This document shows, piece by piece, positions 7,199-16,900 of a DNA stretch of 62,441 nucleotides. Positions within the stretch are counted from its first letter, which is position 1; each line of letters begins with the position of its first letter. Under the pieces are notes generated by a model. It had not been told where the DNA came from and ran no database searches. It saw only the letters and a program-made list of their open reading frames with translations. The translations under genes were made by a program, and so were the position numbers. Source of the DNA: Bacteroidales bacterium (GTDB lineage: Bacteria > Bacteroidota > Bacteroidia > Bacteroidales > UBA932); assembly GCA_017548985.1 (NCBI GenBank), contig JAFYYW010000038.1, forward strand, positions 1 through 62,441, written 5' to 3'.

Positions 7199-7897
7199 TC
7201 AACAGGAGGCCAGATACTCGCCGAACCTAGGCCGGTAAAGCTCTCCAACGGGAAGCGTCTTGCCATTGTCCAACCGGACGGAAGTGCGGGAAGCCTCCGA
7301 GATATGCCCCAACGCAATGATATAAGAGCGGTGGATGCGCATGAAGCGGTTTACGGGCAACTGTTCAATCAGGTTCTTCAAACTATACAGGACGATGATC
7401 GGCGCCTCTGAGTCCTCAAGGAATATCTTGACATATTCGCTCATGCTCTCCACACAGACAATCTTGCGGACATCGACGCTGATGGTCCGGTAGTCAGCTT
7501 TGAAGTGAAGGATAGGGTCTGCCTCACGAGCATCAAGCGCGGCCCGCATCTCCAGATGCTTCCTAAGCTTCTCGCAGGACGCCTCGAATTCCTTGAAACT
7601 GAATGGCTTCAACAGGTAATCCACAGCGTTGACCCGGAACCCCTCCACCGCATACTCCGAATATGCCGTAGTGAATACGACAACTGGAGGATGGGGCAGC
7701 GACTTGATGAAATCCATACCGCTGATGTCCGGCATATTAATGTCCAGGAACAGAGCATCGGCCTTCGCCAGATATGGCTCCGCCACAACGGCACTGCTGC
7801 AGGCTGCCACTAACTCCAGGAACGGTATCTTGGCAATATACATTTCCAGCTGGCGCAGAGCCAGCGGCTCATCGTCTATGGCTATGACCCGTATCAT
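7199..7897 (-). CDS. LytTR-family response regulator
   Basis: 232 residues. The receiver domain (1-120) has the acidic pair Asp8/Asp9, the phospho-acceptor Asp52 in FLDINMPD, Thr near TTAYSEYA and Lys97 in YLLKPF. The LytTR DNA-binding domain follows (about 135-232), with VDYLL linker, SMSEYVKIF, the MRIHRSYII motif and a short C-terminal strand. Such regulators bind pairs of 9-bp direct repeats and are driven by LytS-type kinases. Its ATG overlaps the kinase stop by 4 bp, so the two are translated together. Targets are not shown; the divergent beta-helix lipoprotein gene is the nearest candidate. Confidence 0.92.
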   Translation of the reverse strand: MIRVIAIDDEPLALRQLEMYIAKIPFLELVAACSSAVVAEPYLAKADALFLDINMPDISGMDFIKSLPHPPVVVFTTAYSEYAVEGFRVNAVDYLLKPFSFKEFEASCEKLRKHLEMRAALDAREADPILHFKADYRTISVDVRKIVCVESMSEYVKIFLEDSEAPIIVLYSLKNLIEQLPVNRFMRIHRSYIIALGHISEASRTSVRLDNGKTLPVGELYRPRFGEYLASC

Positions 7898-8859
7898 GAT
7901 TCCCGGAATTCTGTTTGGTCAGGGATTGCCAGCATGACGTCATAGCGTCCTCCATCCTCATCAATGGAAAGAGTATAGGACTTGCCGTAAAGCAACGTCA
8001 GGCGTTTCTTGATGTTCTCCAGGCCTATGCCATGCCGATCATCAGCCTCCGCCGGATGCGAGGAATTGGCGCAATGGAAAACAACTTTGCCATCTTGAAG
8101 CTCGACCTTCACGCGGATGAACGACTCTTCCGAGTAGCTCACCCCATGTTTGAAAGCGTTTTCCACGAAGGACGCCATAACCAGCGGAGGAACTACCGCT
8201 CCACCCCTCTCTTTCGGGAATACAGTATCAATCCGAAGCGCGTTCTCGGGATAACGGAGCCGCATCAATGAGATGAAATGCTCGATGAAGTCCAGTTCCC
8301 TATCCAGCGGAATGGTCGGCTCATCACCATCATATAGCAGAATGCGCATCATCTTCGAGAACTCCTCTATGCTTTCCTTGGCCTTCTCAGGATCGATATC
8401 CACCAGCACATGGATATTGTTGAGCGTATTCATCAGGAAATGCGGATTGATCTGGTACCGAAGCGACTCCAGTCTCTGTTTGGTGTTCTCTGCTTCCAAT
8501 TCCCTCATCTTGCGCTCCTTGCGCCGGGACTCCACATAGTAATACGCCCCCAGGTCCACTCCGATAAGAAGGATACCCATAATCAATCTCGATGCTTCCG
8601 GGCTTATCGGCTTCCTTCGCCCCTTCGGTTCGGGACCTCTTCCTTCCGGCCCTGGAGGAGGCGGAGGCATCATCTCGTTATGCCTAATGAAAGGCGGAGC
8701 ATCCTGTGGACGGCCGACAGGCGAAAAGCACCAAACGCCGAACAGGATGAGAAGAACCATCGTGAACCCAATATATAGCGGAAGTTTCTTCCTGATCAGG
8801 GGCGCCAGGAGGAAATGATGGATCAGGACAAGAACTATAAATGGCAGGAAAAATCTCAT
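7894..8859 (-). CDS. LytS-type sensor histidine kinase (His_kinase PF06580 class)
   Basis: 321 residues. Hydrophobic segments at about 3-20, 28-48 and 88-107 form a short membrane sensor, with a proline-rich loop (PPPPPGPEGRGPEPKGRR) between the second and third. A coiled coil (about 115-135) leads to the kinase: the phospho-accepting His lies in QINPHFLMNTLNNIH, followed by the ATPase N-box VENAFKHG and G-box HGIGLENIKKRL. There is no large extracellular sensor domain, so the signal may be a membrane cue. It is co-translated with the LytTR regulator. A TAAATTTG box at 8876-8883 lies just upstream. Confidence 0.92.
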   Translation of the reverse strand: MRFFLPFIVLVLIHHFLLAPLIRKKLPLYIGFTMVLLILFGVWCFSPVGRPQDAPPFIRHNEMMPPPPPGPEGRGPEPKGRRKPISPEASRLIMGILLIGVDLGAYYYVESRRKERKMRELEAENTKQRLESLRYQINPHFLMNTLNNIHVLVDIDPEKAKESIEEFSKMMRILLYDGDEPTIPLDRELDFIEHFISLMRLRYPENALRIDTVFPKERGGAVVPPLVMASFVENAFKHGVSYSEESFIRVKVELQDGKVVFHCANSSHPAEADDRHGIGLENIKKRLTLLYGKSYTLSIDEDGGRYDVMLAIPDQTEFRES

Positions 8860-8875
8860 TCCACTTTCATTTTCA

Positions 8876-8883
8876 CAAATTTA
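8876..8883 (-). promoter_or_regulatory. -7 box TAAATTTG for the kinase/regulator pair
   Basis: Matches Bacteroidota TAnnTTTG on the minus strand, 17 bp before the kinase ATG. Confidence 0.6.
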
Positions 8884-9015
8884 CTCTCTTTTTTCCATAT
8901 ATCGCGGACGTTCGCTGAAGAAAAGGCGGCGTTCGTTGATTATCCTGTTCGCGAGGCCGGTTTTGGTTTGATAATTGGTTGTCTTGCCCAGGCATGTTAT
9001 AAACCCCTTCGAGTT

Positions 9016-11097
9016 ATGAAGAATATAGTATCGCTCCTGGTCACGGTAGCGCTAGCGGTCACAGGTTGTGAGCAGGATGATTTCTCATTCATACCAGACT
9101 TTACGGATGGATTCCCAGGCAATGGACAAGGTGTCTCCAACCTGAAAGATCCCGGCCTCACTTGGAGCGCCGATTCATTTGAAGCCACCATAGGCGCCGG
9201 GAACACCTTCCCTACGCTTACAAATACATATAATGTTGGCGTTACCTTTGAGTCCTCGCGGACTGATGTGGCTACAATCAGTTCTGACGGTACAATTACC
9301 CTGCTGGGAAGCGGCTCCACCATAATCTCCGCCAAATCCGCGGCGGACAACACCTATAGCGCGTCCAGCGCCTCATACATGCTTACGGTGCTGAGCGCGT
9401 CTGGCAGCGAGCCGGGCGACGATTCACTCTCTTTCGAGTCCACCGGTGACCCTTCATCCGACGACGACATCTCCACCACCGCATTCATAGGAAGGATAAC
9501 TATTAATTACTCTCAATCGGGTGATGCCACTGTCAAGGGAGACAGCTATGGTTATGTGAGCATCGATGGCAACAAGGTCACGGTCAATAACACCGGCGGC
9601 GAGGTGCTCATCTACGAACTCACCGGCACTACCGACAACGGATTCTTCAAGGTTTATGGCGCCAAGAAACAAGCTATAGTGCTGAACGGCGTCAACATCA
9701 CAAATCCAGATGGTGCGGCCATCAACAATCAGTGCAAGAAACGCACGTTCGTTGTGGTGAAAGGCACAAACACTATGTCTGACAGCGCCTCCGCCACCTA
9801 TACCAAGGAAAATGACGAAGACCACAAGGCCGTATTCTTCAGCGAGAGTCAGCTCATATTCAGTGGCGACGGCATGCTTACCGTCAATGCCCTGAACACG
9901 CAAGGCAAAGCCGGTATTACCTCAGACGATTACATCCGTATGATGAACAGCCCTACAGTCAAGGTTAACGCGGGCAGCGGAGCCGGAAACGGCCTCAAGG
10001 GAAAGGACTATGTCCAGCTTTCAAACGGGGCGCTGGTGGTCTCCATCGCTGCCGATATGGCAAAAGGAATATCCTCTGACGATTATGTGCTTGTCGAAGG
10101 TGGAACGCACATGGTGACTTCCACCGGTGGCGTGGCATACGACGACGAGGACGCCGAATATACCGGAACCACCTGTGTCAAGGCCGACAACTACTTCGCC
10201 ATGACGGGCGGCGCGCTCACCCTCAAGAATACAGGCAATGGTGGCAAGGGCATCCGTGCAGGAAGCTACGACTTCGACGAGACGAGCCACACGCTCTCCG
10301 ACAGCTACATCATGGGAGGAACACTCATTATCACTGTGACCGGCCGCGAAGTGAACGACGTGTCAGCCAAGGGTGTCAAGATCGGTTGGGTGACCAAGGA
10401 TGGTACCGGCGACCGCGCTAAAGTGACAGGGAACGCCGGTAAGCTCATTATCAGCGGCGGCAGCATCACAGTAAATAGTACCAATGGAGAAGGACTGGAA
10501 GTCAAAGGCGACCTTACGTTTGATGGAGGTGAAACCCATGTCACTTCCAACAGTGATGACGCCATCAATTGCCAGGGAGACCTGACCGTGAACAAGGGCT
10601 TCCTCTATGCCTTCTCTTCCGGAAACGACGCCATGGACTCAAATGGAAACACCAATCTCAATGGAGGTTACGTGATGGCCATCTGCACCAAGGGTACTCC
10701 GGAAGTGGCGATAGACGCCAACACGGAAGGTGGCAAGAAACTCTATATTAAAAGTGGAGCGACAGTTGTGGCATACGGTGGTCTGGAAAGCGGTTATTCC
10801 GCCTCACAGAGCGTATATAGCATGAGCGTGACGGCCGGCGCCTGGAATGCCCTCTACGACGGCAAATCCTTTATCGCAGCCTTCAAAGCCCCGTCAAATA
10901 TTTCCAGTTTCATCGTATCTGCCCCTTCACTCTCGAGCGGCTATAAGGGAGTGAGTGTAAGCGGCGAAACCAAAGCTAATGGCGTCTGGGCAGCGGATGG
11001 CATCTCCGGAGGCTCCTCAGTCACGCTCTCCAACTACACCGGTGGCTATGGTGGTCCAGGAATGGGTCCCGGAGGTGGAAGACCCGGCGGATGGTAG
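9016..11097 (+). CDS. Exported beta-helix carbohydrate-binding lipoprotein (Cthe_2159/DUF4353-like)
   Basis: 693 residues from the ATG at 9016, chosen because it gives a clean lipoprotein signal with Cys18 in VTGC; the longer frame from 8815 adds no signal-like sequence. A bacterial Ig-like domain (about 50-125) has VATISSDGTITLLGSGSTIISAK. From about 165 to 640 there are repeated short beta-strand turns (for example GGSITVNSTNGEGLEVKGD, SDDAINCQGDLTV), as in the Cthe_2159-type right-handed beta-helix that binds acidic plant polysaccharide. The end is rich in Gly and Pro (GGPGMGPGGGRPGGW). It is transcribed away from the LytS/LytTR genes. Surface or periplasmic location expected; the ligand is inferred from the family only. 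Confidence 0.82.
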   Translation: MKNIVSLLVTVALAVTGCEQDDFSFIPDFTDGFPGNGQGVSNLKDPGLTWSADSFEATIGAGNTFPTLTNTYNVGVTFESSRTDVATISSDGTITLLGSGSTIISAKSAADNTYSASSASYMLTVLSASGSEPGDDSLSFESTGDPSSDDDISTTAFIGRITINYSQSGDATVKGDSYGYVSIDGNKVTVNNTGGEVLIYELTGTTDNGFFKVYGAKKQAIVLNGVNITNPDGAAINNQCKKRTFVVVKGTNTMSDSASATYTKENDEDHKAVFFSESQLIFSGDGMLTVNALNTQGKAGITSDDYIRMMNSPTVKVNAGSGAGNGLKGKDYVQLSNGALVVSIAADMAKGISSDDYVLVEGGTHMVTSTGGVAYDDEDAEYTGTTCVKADNYFAMTGGALTLKNTGNGGKGIRAGSYDFDETSHTLSDSYIMGGTLIITVTGREVNDVSAKGVKIGWVTKDGTGDRAKVTGNAGKLIISGGSITVNSTNGEGLEVKGDLTFDGGETHVTSNSDDAINCQGDLTVNKGFLYAFSSGNDAMDSNGNTNLNGGYVMAICTKGTPEVAIDANTEGGKKLYIKSGATVVAYGGLESGYSASQSVYSMSVTAGAWNALYDGKSFIAAFKAPSNISSFIVSAPSLSSGYKGVSVSGETKANGVWAADGISGGSSVTLSNYTGGYGGPGMGPGGGRPGGW

Positions 11098-11172
11098 TCA
11101 TTCCATTTTCCAAAGTGCCTGCTATTTTACGAAATTCATAAATTAATTTTATGTTTTTCGTAAAATTGGCAT

Positions 11173-11180
11173 TATCTTTG
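11173..11180 (+). promoter_or_regulatory. -7 box TATCTTTG for the DUF2975 operon
   Basis: Exact TAnnTTTG, 33 bp before the ATG at 11213, preceded by a T-rich -33 region (TTTTTCG near 11153). Confidence 0.7.
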
Positions 11181-11212
11181 TCTATATACCGCAAAAAACT
11201 ATAGGCAACGAT

Positions 11213-11689
11213 ATGAAGAATTCAACTCAAAAGAGCATAAAAAGGCTCTCCATCGCTATCCTCGCTATAGGTGGTTTGACGCTAGTATACACCTACGCTC
11301 AGATGGTTTCCCAGTTATGGCTGGACAACTTTATTACACCCATGACCTGGAATCCGGACATCAAAGGCTGGCAGATATTCATCCTCGCGGCTCGCTTCGT
11401 CGGCGTCACGCTTCTTTACATACTGTGTTGCGTATTCCTGCACCGGACAAACCTGGGACTGAAAAACGGTGAGATCTTTCCCAAATCCAACATTTCCCTC
11501 ATCCGCTGGACGGCCCTGGTAGCCGCTCTCCTGGCCTTCGTTCATTCCAATTATGACGCCGTGGTTAAAGGTGAGTCGGCATTGATGCTCGATTCCAATA
11601 CCATCCTGATCCCTCTTATCGTCCTCCTGTTCGCGGGACTCTACAAAATGGCGTATTTGGCGGCAGAAGACAGCAACTTAGCGATATGA
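11213..11689 (+). CDS. DUF2975 membrane protein
   Basis: 158 residues with four hydrophobic segments (about 12-30, 52-75, 95-113, 125-148). A KNGEIFPKSNISLIRW motif between the second and third is characteristic of DUF2975. These proteins are nearly always encoded just before a small YozG-type HTH regulator, as here, where the stop overlaps the next start (ATGA). The pair is thought to act as a membrane protein with its cognate regulator; the signal is unknown. TATCTTTG at 11173 is a good promoter. First gene of a three-gene operon. Confidence 0.85.
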   Translation: MKNSTQKSIKRLSIAILAIGGLTLVYTYAQMVSQLWLDNFITPMTWNPDIKGWQIFILAARFVGVTLLYILCCVFLHRTNLGLKNGEIFPKSNISLIRWTALVAALLAFVHSNYDAVVKGESALMLDSNTILIPLIVLLFAGLYKMAYLAAEDSNLAI

Positions 11690-11928
11690 TCACCATCAAT
11701 CTCGACAAAATGCTCTGGGAACGCCATATGAAACTCTCGGAGCTGTCCGAAAAAATCGGCATCTCAATGACAAACCTTTCCTTGCTCAAGACGGGGAAAG
11801 GCCGGGCCATCCGTTTCACCACGCTCAACAAACTCTGCAAGGTGCTGGACTGCCTGCCTGGCGATATTCTGGACTACCAACCCGATCCGGAAGGAACTGA
11901 AATGGAGGATGATATCTATGCCGATTAG
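11686..11928 (+). CDS. YozG-type HTH (Cro/C1 family) transcriptional regulator
   Basis: 80 residues, essentially one helix-turn-helix domain: MLWERHMKLSELSEKIGI, the recognition helix around MTNLSLLKTGKGRAIRF and LCKVLDCLPGDILDY, which is typical of the YozG group. The acidic tail (PDPEGTEMEDD) is short. It overlaps the DUF2975 stop by 4 bp and the next gene by 11 bp, so the three proteins are translationally coupled. Probably binds its own operon promoter; no operator could be assigned with confidence. Confidence 0.9.
   Translation: MITINLDKMLWERHMKLSELSEKIGISMTNLSLLKTGKGRAIRFTTLNKLCKVLDCLPGDILDYQPDPEGTEMEDDIYAD
11904..11908 (+). promoter_or_regulatory. GGAGG ribosome-binding site deciding the next start
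   Basis: A rare strong Shine-Dalgarno in this window, inside the end of the HTH gene. It is 9 bp before ATG 11918 but abuts ATG 11909, so 11918 is favoured. Confidence 0.65.
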
Positions 11929-12784
11929 ATTTGCTTTAGCCCTCATATTGCTTCCGGCATTATTATCGGCACAGGAGCGGGTTACCGTTAAAGGCAGGAT
12001 AATCAATGAAAAAGGCGAAGCCGTCGAATATGTTCAAGTCGGCGTGCCCAAGCTCCAGACAGGAACCATCTCTACCGTCGACGGCCGTTTTGAGATCACA
12101 GTCCCGCGCGACACCTTGGAATTCTTCCATGTCTCCTACCAGACGGCATCCTATCCTGTCACGGGCGATGCCGATGACGTGGTCATCATCCTCAAAGAAC
12201 AGGAATTGCCACCAGCCGTTTTTATCGGCGGTAACACTAAGGAGAAATACCTTGTACGTCCCGGAATGAAAGTGATGGGAAACCAAGGCATAATAGATTT
12301 CTCACTCCGGAGCGAAAAGGACTTGGGAAGGGAGTTGGGATCCGTCGCTCAAACCGGAAAACCATTTCTGGTGAAGGATATCCTGCTTTCCATCCGCGGC
12401 AACACCATCCCTGACTGCGTCGCGTCCATCAACATCTATCGCATCGAAGGCAAGAAAGAATCGTTTGTCAACGTGATCCACAAGCCCATTTATTTCCACA
12501 TCGCCGTCTCCGACGATCCGCAGGATTTTGACATCAAACCGGAAGAGACCATCCTGCTGGAGCCAGGAAAGTATTTCGTCGCGTTTCAAATCATTGGATG
12601 CGATAAAGAGGCCCTGCAGGCTTTCCTCGCCAAACCTGAAGAGGATCGGAAGCTCTGGGAAATGTCCCTCCATTCCATCATCTACTTCAAAAGCAGTTAT
12701 ATCCGGGAAACAACCTTAGGGGAAATGAAAGCGTTCCCGTTCAACATGGGCGTTGCCGTCAAAGGGCTGGAATATCAACTCTAG
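11918..12784 (+). CDS. Exported CarboxypepD_reg-like domain protein
   Basis: 288 residues. Signal peptide at about 1-18 (LALILLPALLSAQ). Residues about 22-95 are a carboxypeptidase-regulatory-like beta-sandwich (VKGRIINEKGEAVEYVQVGV, GTISTVDGRFEITVP, VSYQTASYPV), common at the front of Bacteroidota outer-membrane proteins. The remaining 190 residues are unassigned and end SYIRETTLGEM...GLEYQL; the same architecture is widespread in the phylum without a known function. I chose ATG 11918 over 11909 because of the GGAGG at 11904. It overlaps the HTH gene by 11 bp and may be its regulated partner in the envelope. Confidence 0.8.
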   Translation: MPIRFALALILLPALLSAQERVTVKGRIINEKGEAVEYVQVGVPKLQTGTISTVDGRFEITVPRDTLEFFHVSYQTASYPVTGDADDVVIILKEQELPPAVFIGGNTKEKYLVRPGMKVMGNQGIIDFSLRSEKDLGRELGSVAQTGKPFLVKDILLSIRGNTIPDCVASINIYRIEGKKESFVNVIHKPIYFHIAVSDDPQDFDIKPEETILLEPGKYFVAFQIIGCDKEALQAFLAKPEEDRKLWEMSLHSIIYFKSSYIRETTLGEMKAFPFNMGVAVKGLEYQL

Positions 12785-12791
12785 TGACAAA

Positions 12792-13964
12792 TCACATCAA
12801 GTCGTCTCTTTCTAATCTCAATACTCTGATTGGTCTGTTCTCACCCTGGTATTGCTTCGGGTCGACGCATGTCTCACCCGTAGGGACAAAACCACATTTC
12901 TCCATCACACGACCGGACGCGGGATTATCTATGAAGTGTCCACTTATGAGAGATTTGATATCCGTTTCCAGACGAATATGCTCTAACATCAGTCGCAGCG
13001 CCTCCGTACAGATGCCTTGATTCCAATAGGGCTTAGCAACCCAATAACCCACAAGCGGTTCACCATCACGAGCAGGCAGATCGCAGTCGCACGACGGGCC
13101 ATAACCCATGGCACCAATCGCCTCTCCGGTTTCCTTCAATTCGATAGCCCAAGTATTTGTGGCATCTTTGAATACGGTACGGATAATCTCAAGGCTTTCT
13201 TCCACACTCTTGTGTGGAGCCCATCCCGCCCGTGGGCCAACATCCGGGTCGGACGCCCATTTGAACAGCACCTCAGCGTCACTGTCTCGCCAAGGCCGCA
13301 ATATTATTCTCTCCGTCTCCATAACATCATTCTCATATCCCAATTGTCCTGGCAGACGTAGTTTTTCTTTCTCTGGGAATGTGGCCTCGTATGTCTCAAA
13401 AGCCTCTGGATTCTCATCAGCCACGAAATACCCCTTGGGTGGACAATAAGTGGCCTCAGTGATGCCATTTTCCTGAAGCCAGCCTGGTATGAGTTCCTGC
13501 GCCAGGAAATAAGGGACCACGGCATCTTTCGGCTCCGCATGATAATGGATATTCAGTTTGCTGGCTAAATCAAAGCCCGCATGACGGTAGAAATCGAGAT
13601 TCCCCTCCATACAAAGGAAACCGACTCCCATACCGCGGGCCTTCTCCAGCGCATAATGAAGCAGCTTCAACCCGTATCCCTTGCGCTTATAGTCAGGACC
13701 GATGCTGACAGGACCGAAAGTCCAAGACTGTTTACGGGAGCCGTCCGGCAACACCAATTCGGCCCTGGAGAACATCACGTGGCCGATAATCCGTCCATCT
13801 TCCTCCATCACGAAATCAAGCTCCGGAACGAAATCCGGATTGCTCCTGTACTGGTTCAAAACGTAATGCTCCGTACATCCCGGGCGATACACATTCCAAA
13901 AAGCCTCCCGTGTGAGATTCTCAACCTCACGATAATCGGCGGGTGTCTCAAGTCTAATATTCAT
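12792..13964 (-). CDS. Fusion of two GNAT acetyltransferases
   Basis: 390 residues. The first GNAT domain (about 1-160) has FGPVSIGPDYKRKGYGLKLL with the acetyl-CoA loop RKGYG and resembles YhbS-type enzymes that also match FYRHAGF. The second (about 215-390) begins METERIILRPWRDSDAEV, the standard opening of RimJ/RimL-type acetyltransferases, with VGYWVAKPYWNQGICTEAL as the CoA loop (NQGIC instead of the usual RGxG/A form). The two are normally separate proteins. Start ATG 13964 (MNIRLET) is preferred to 13994, which overlaps the GH92 gene. Substrates cannot be told. The stop at 12792 converges on the gene ending at 12784. Confidence 0.85.
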   Translation of the reverse strand: MNIRLETPADYREVENLTREAFWNVYRPGCTEHYVLNQYRSNPDFVPELDFVMEEDGRIIGHVMFSRAELVLPDGSRKQSWTFGPVSIGPDYKRKGYGLKLLHYALEKARGMGVGFLCMEGNLDFYRHAGFDLASKLNIHYHAEPKDAVVPYFLAQELIPGWLQENGITEATYCPPKGYFVADENPEAFETYEATFPEKEKLRLPGQLGYENDVMETERIILRPWRDSDAEVLFKWASDPDVGPRAGWAPHKSVEESLEIIRTVFKDATNTWAIELKETGEAIGAMGYGPSCDCDLPARDGEPLVGYWVAKPYWNQGICTEALRLMLEHIRLETDIKSLISGHFIDNPASGRVMEKCGFVPTGETCVDPKQYQGENRPIRVLRLERDDLM

Positions 13965-13980
13965 TTCAATACGGTTAATC

Positions 13981-16900
13981 TTACTGCTTGCCATTCCCCC
14001 ACTCCTTGTTGGGTTCAGGTCCCATCTCGAGAACCAGACTCCCGCCCTGAAGCAGTTCCGAAGCAGGGAAATAGAAGGTACTCAATGGTTTACCGTTGAG
14101 TACAGCACTTTGGACATAAACATTGCGGCGTGAGGCGTTGTGGGCTTCAATCACAAACTCCTCTCCCCTTCCATAACGTTTTCCAAGATTAATCACGACC
14201 TTCGGATACATCGGGCTGGCTATCTCGTAGATGGGATCGACCCTGCAACCTCCGTCAGTCTGGAAAAGACCCAAGGCGGCCATAACGAACCAGGCGCTCA
14301 TCTGTCCCTGGTCCTCGTCGCCAAGATAGGCGTTTGATACGCCTGTACCATAATATCTGTCAGCCACCGAACGGGCCCACTTCTGGGTGAGCCAGGGAGA
14401 TCCGGCCCAATTGAATAGGAAGGCGAAATGCATGCTCTGCTGGTTGCCCTGAACCACGGGATAATCCCAGTATGCCTCATTCGGCGCGTTATACCTCGTT
14501 GTCTCGGAAACCCGGAAGCCCCAATCGAGGCGCTCGATGAAGTCTTTCCTGCCCATTATCTCCACGAGTCCCGGCACATCCTGTGGCACGAAATAGCTCA
14601 GCTGCCATCCGTTACCTTCCACATAGTGGCGGTTCGCTCCGGAGTGGAACGGGTCGAATTCCTCGATAAAACGGCCATCAGCGTCCCTCATATGGGCATA
14701 ACCGTTCTCGGGATTGATGGCGTTCTTCCACCACGATCCGCGGTCAGCGAATACTTTGGCTTCCTCGTTCTTTCCGAGAGCCTCGGCCATCTGCGAGACA
14801 GTCCAGTCGTCGAAGGAATATTCAAGAGTGTTGGAGAAACGTCCCTTGTCAAATGGGACATAATGGTACTTGAGATATGGGATAAGATCCCTGTTGCCGG
14901 CGAAACCTCCAGCGACCTGGGTCGCGGGTGTCGTCTGCATCTTGTGGATGGCCTCGAAAGCCTTTTCGGCGTCATAATCCCGTATTCCCATCTGATAAGC
15001 CGACACAATTAGAGGAATCTCGTGCTCGGCGACCATAACGGGAATGTACTCCATTCCCGCGGGGCCCTTTCCGAGCCAGCCGCAGGCATCGTACAACGCG
15101 AGTTCCGAATTGACCCAGCGTGAACTCCACTCGGGAGTCACAAGATTCCAGAACTGGTTGAGATTCCAGAAGGTATTCCAGAAAGCGTCGCAACCCAGAG
15201 CGACCTGTCCCTCCTTCTCGAAGTGGCGGACCTTCTCGTCAGGCGCGACCCAATCCCCATTCACATCGCTCCAGAGATTCCTGCAATTGGCACGGTACAT
15301 ATTCGTGTAGAACCGGACTTTCTCAAGCCTGTCGTCCGTCGTGATATCGATCCTGTCGAGAATATCATTCCACACCGTCTTCTGGTTGTCCGCAACCGCG
15401 TCAAAGTCCCATCCGAACCGGTCAGAAATCTCGGTCCGAAGATTGAGGCCGGCATTCTCAACGCTCACCAAGGATATTCCGGTACGAACCATAACCACAG
15501 GATGCTCCTTAGTGTCGAATTCCACGTACATACCCGCGTCGCCGGTATTATGGGCGACTAGCCTGTCCGCCCGCTCCACCTCATCATCTTTCCAGACACC
15601 GGTCCGGAGGATCGGGGTGTCGAACTCCATAACGAAATGCACGGTATATTCCTGGTCGGCGTCATTGCTCCACACGTGCGGACGCGGGGATATCTGATGA
15701 CTCACACCCTCGATGCGGCGGTCGGAAACCTTTCGGACATCAACGTCCACTAGGTTGAAACGGTATTCAGCAGGAATCTGGAGGTCAATCATAACTCTTC
15801 CCTCCTGGTCCTGCGGGAAGGTGAACTTCATCAAGGATGCCCTCTCGGTAGCTGTCAACTCAGCCCAGATCTTAGTGTCCGAAAGAAAGACCCGATAGGA
15901 GCCCAGACGCGCTTCCTCTGTAGATTTGTCTATTCTGGAGCGGTAGCCCTCATCCGGTTTGTACTGGTCACCGACCTTTGTCAGCAACGGGCCATTGGTG
16001 GGCATAACGCCCAGCGCCGCCATCGTCCATTCATGTATATGCGAGAAACAGCCGATATTCTCGATGCTCGGCTGATAGCCTGACTGCCAGCCGGCGTTCT
16101 CGTTGTCGGGACTTAACTTGACCATACTGAATGGCATCCACGGCCCCGGAGCGATCATCCAGCGGGAATGCGCGGTACCCATCCTCGTATCAACATAGTC
16201 AGCGTGGGTCTGAAGCGGTCGGGGCGATCTGACGACCTTCCCTTTCTCGAGCAATTCACCGTCCGCCAATATCTTATATCTGGATTTCCTCGCTTTCTTG
16301 ACGGCCTTCATCGGCACCTCCAGAACATAGCGGGCGGTATCGAGATGGGTCGCGTAAATCTTCTTCCCATTCAGGCGTACGGCAAGTTCCCTGAAATCCT
16401 TAAGATGCTCCACATCGACTAGCAACGGCTGCACACGACCAGAATTTTCCAACTCATAATCAGCGGCCTGGACGGAACGGACAAACGCCGATGGATTCAC
16501 GGCACACGCTTTCATTTTCCCGGACCCCTCAAGGCGTATCTGGTCGAACACAGCCCAGGAACCCTCAAGAATGGTCAGAGTGACACTGTTGCCACCTTCC
16601 CTAAGGACACCGGCACCCAGGGGAATCTCCACCAGGCGTTCTTCACCCTGATTGATCTCCCCATACACGGCACGGCCATCCCCATCCTCAATCTCCTTAT
16701 ATGAGGCTATTCCATTAACATCCACCTTCAGTACCGAACGCCCCTTGTTCACTCCAGCCAAGTCAATGACCAACATGGCCTTGTCCTTACTTGAATATCT
16801 CTCCAGACCAAACAGGATGTTCAACACCTGTGTACGGCATCCTGCCGCCGAAGACGAGCCGGCCCACCTGTCAGCAGGCCCGGGCAGGATATAAGGGAAA

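Noticed and set aside
8815..9015. Extended start of the beta-helix lipoprotein gene
   Set aside because: The extra 67 codons read through the divergent promoter region and hide the lipoprotein signal, which begins at 9016.
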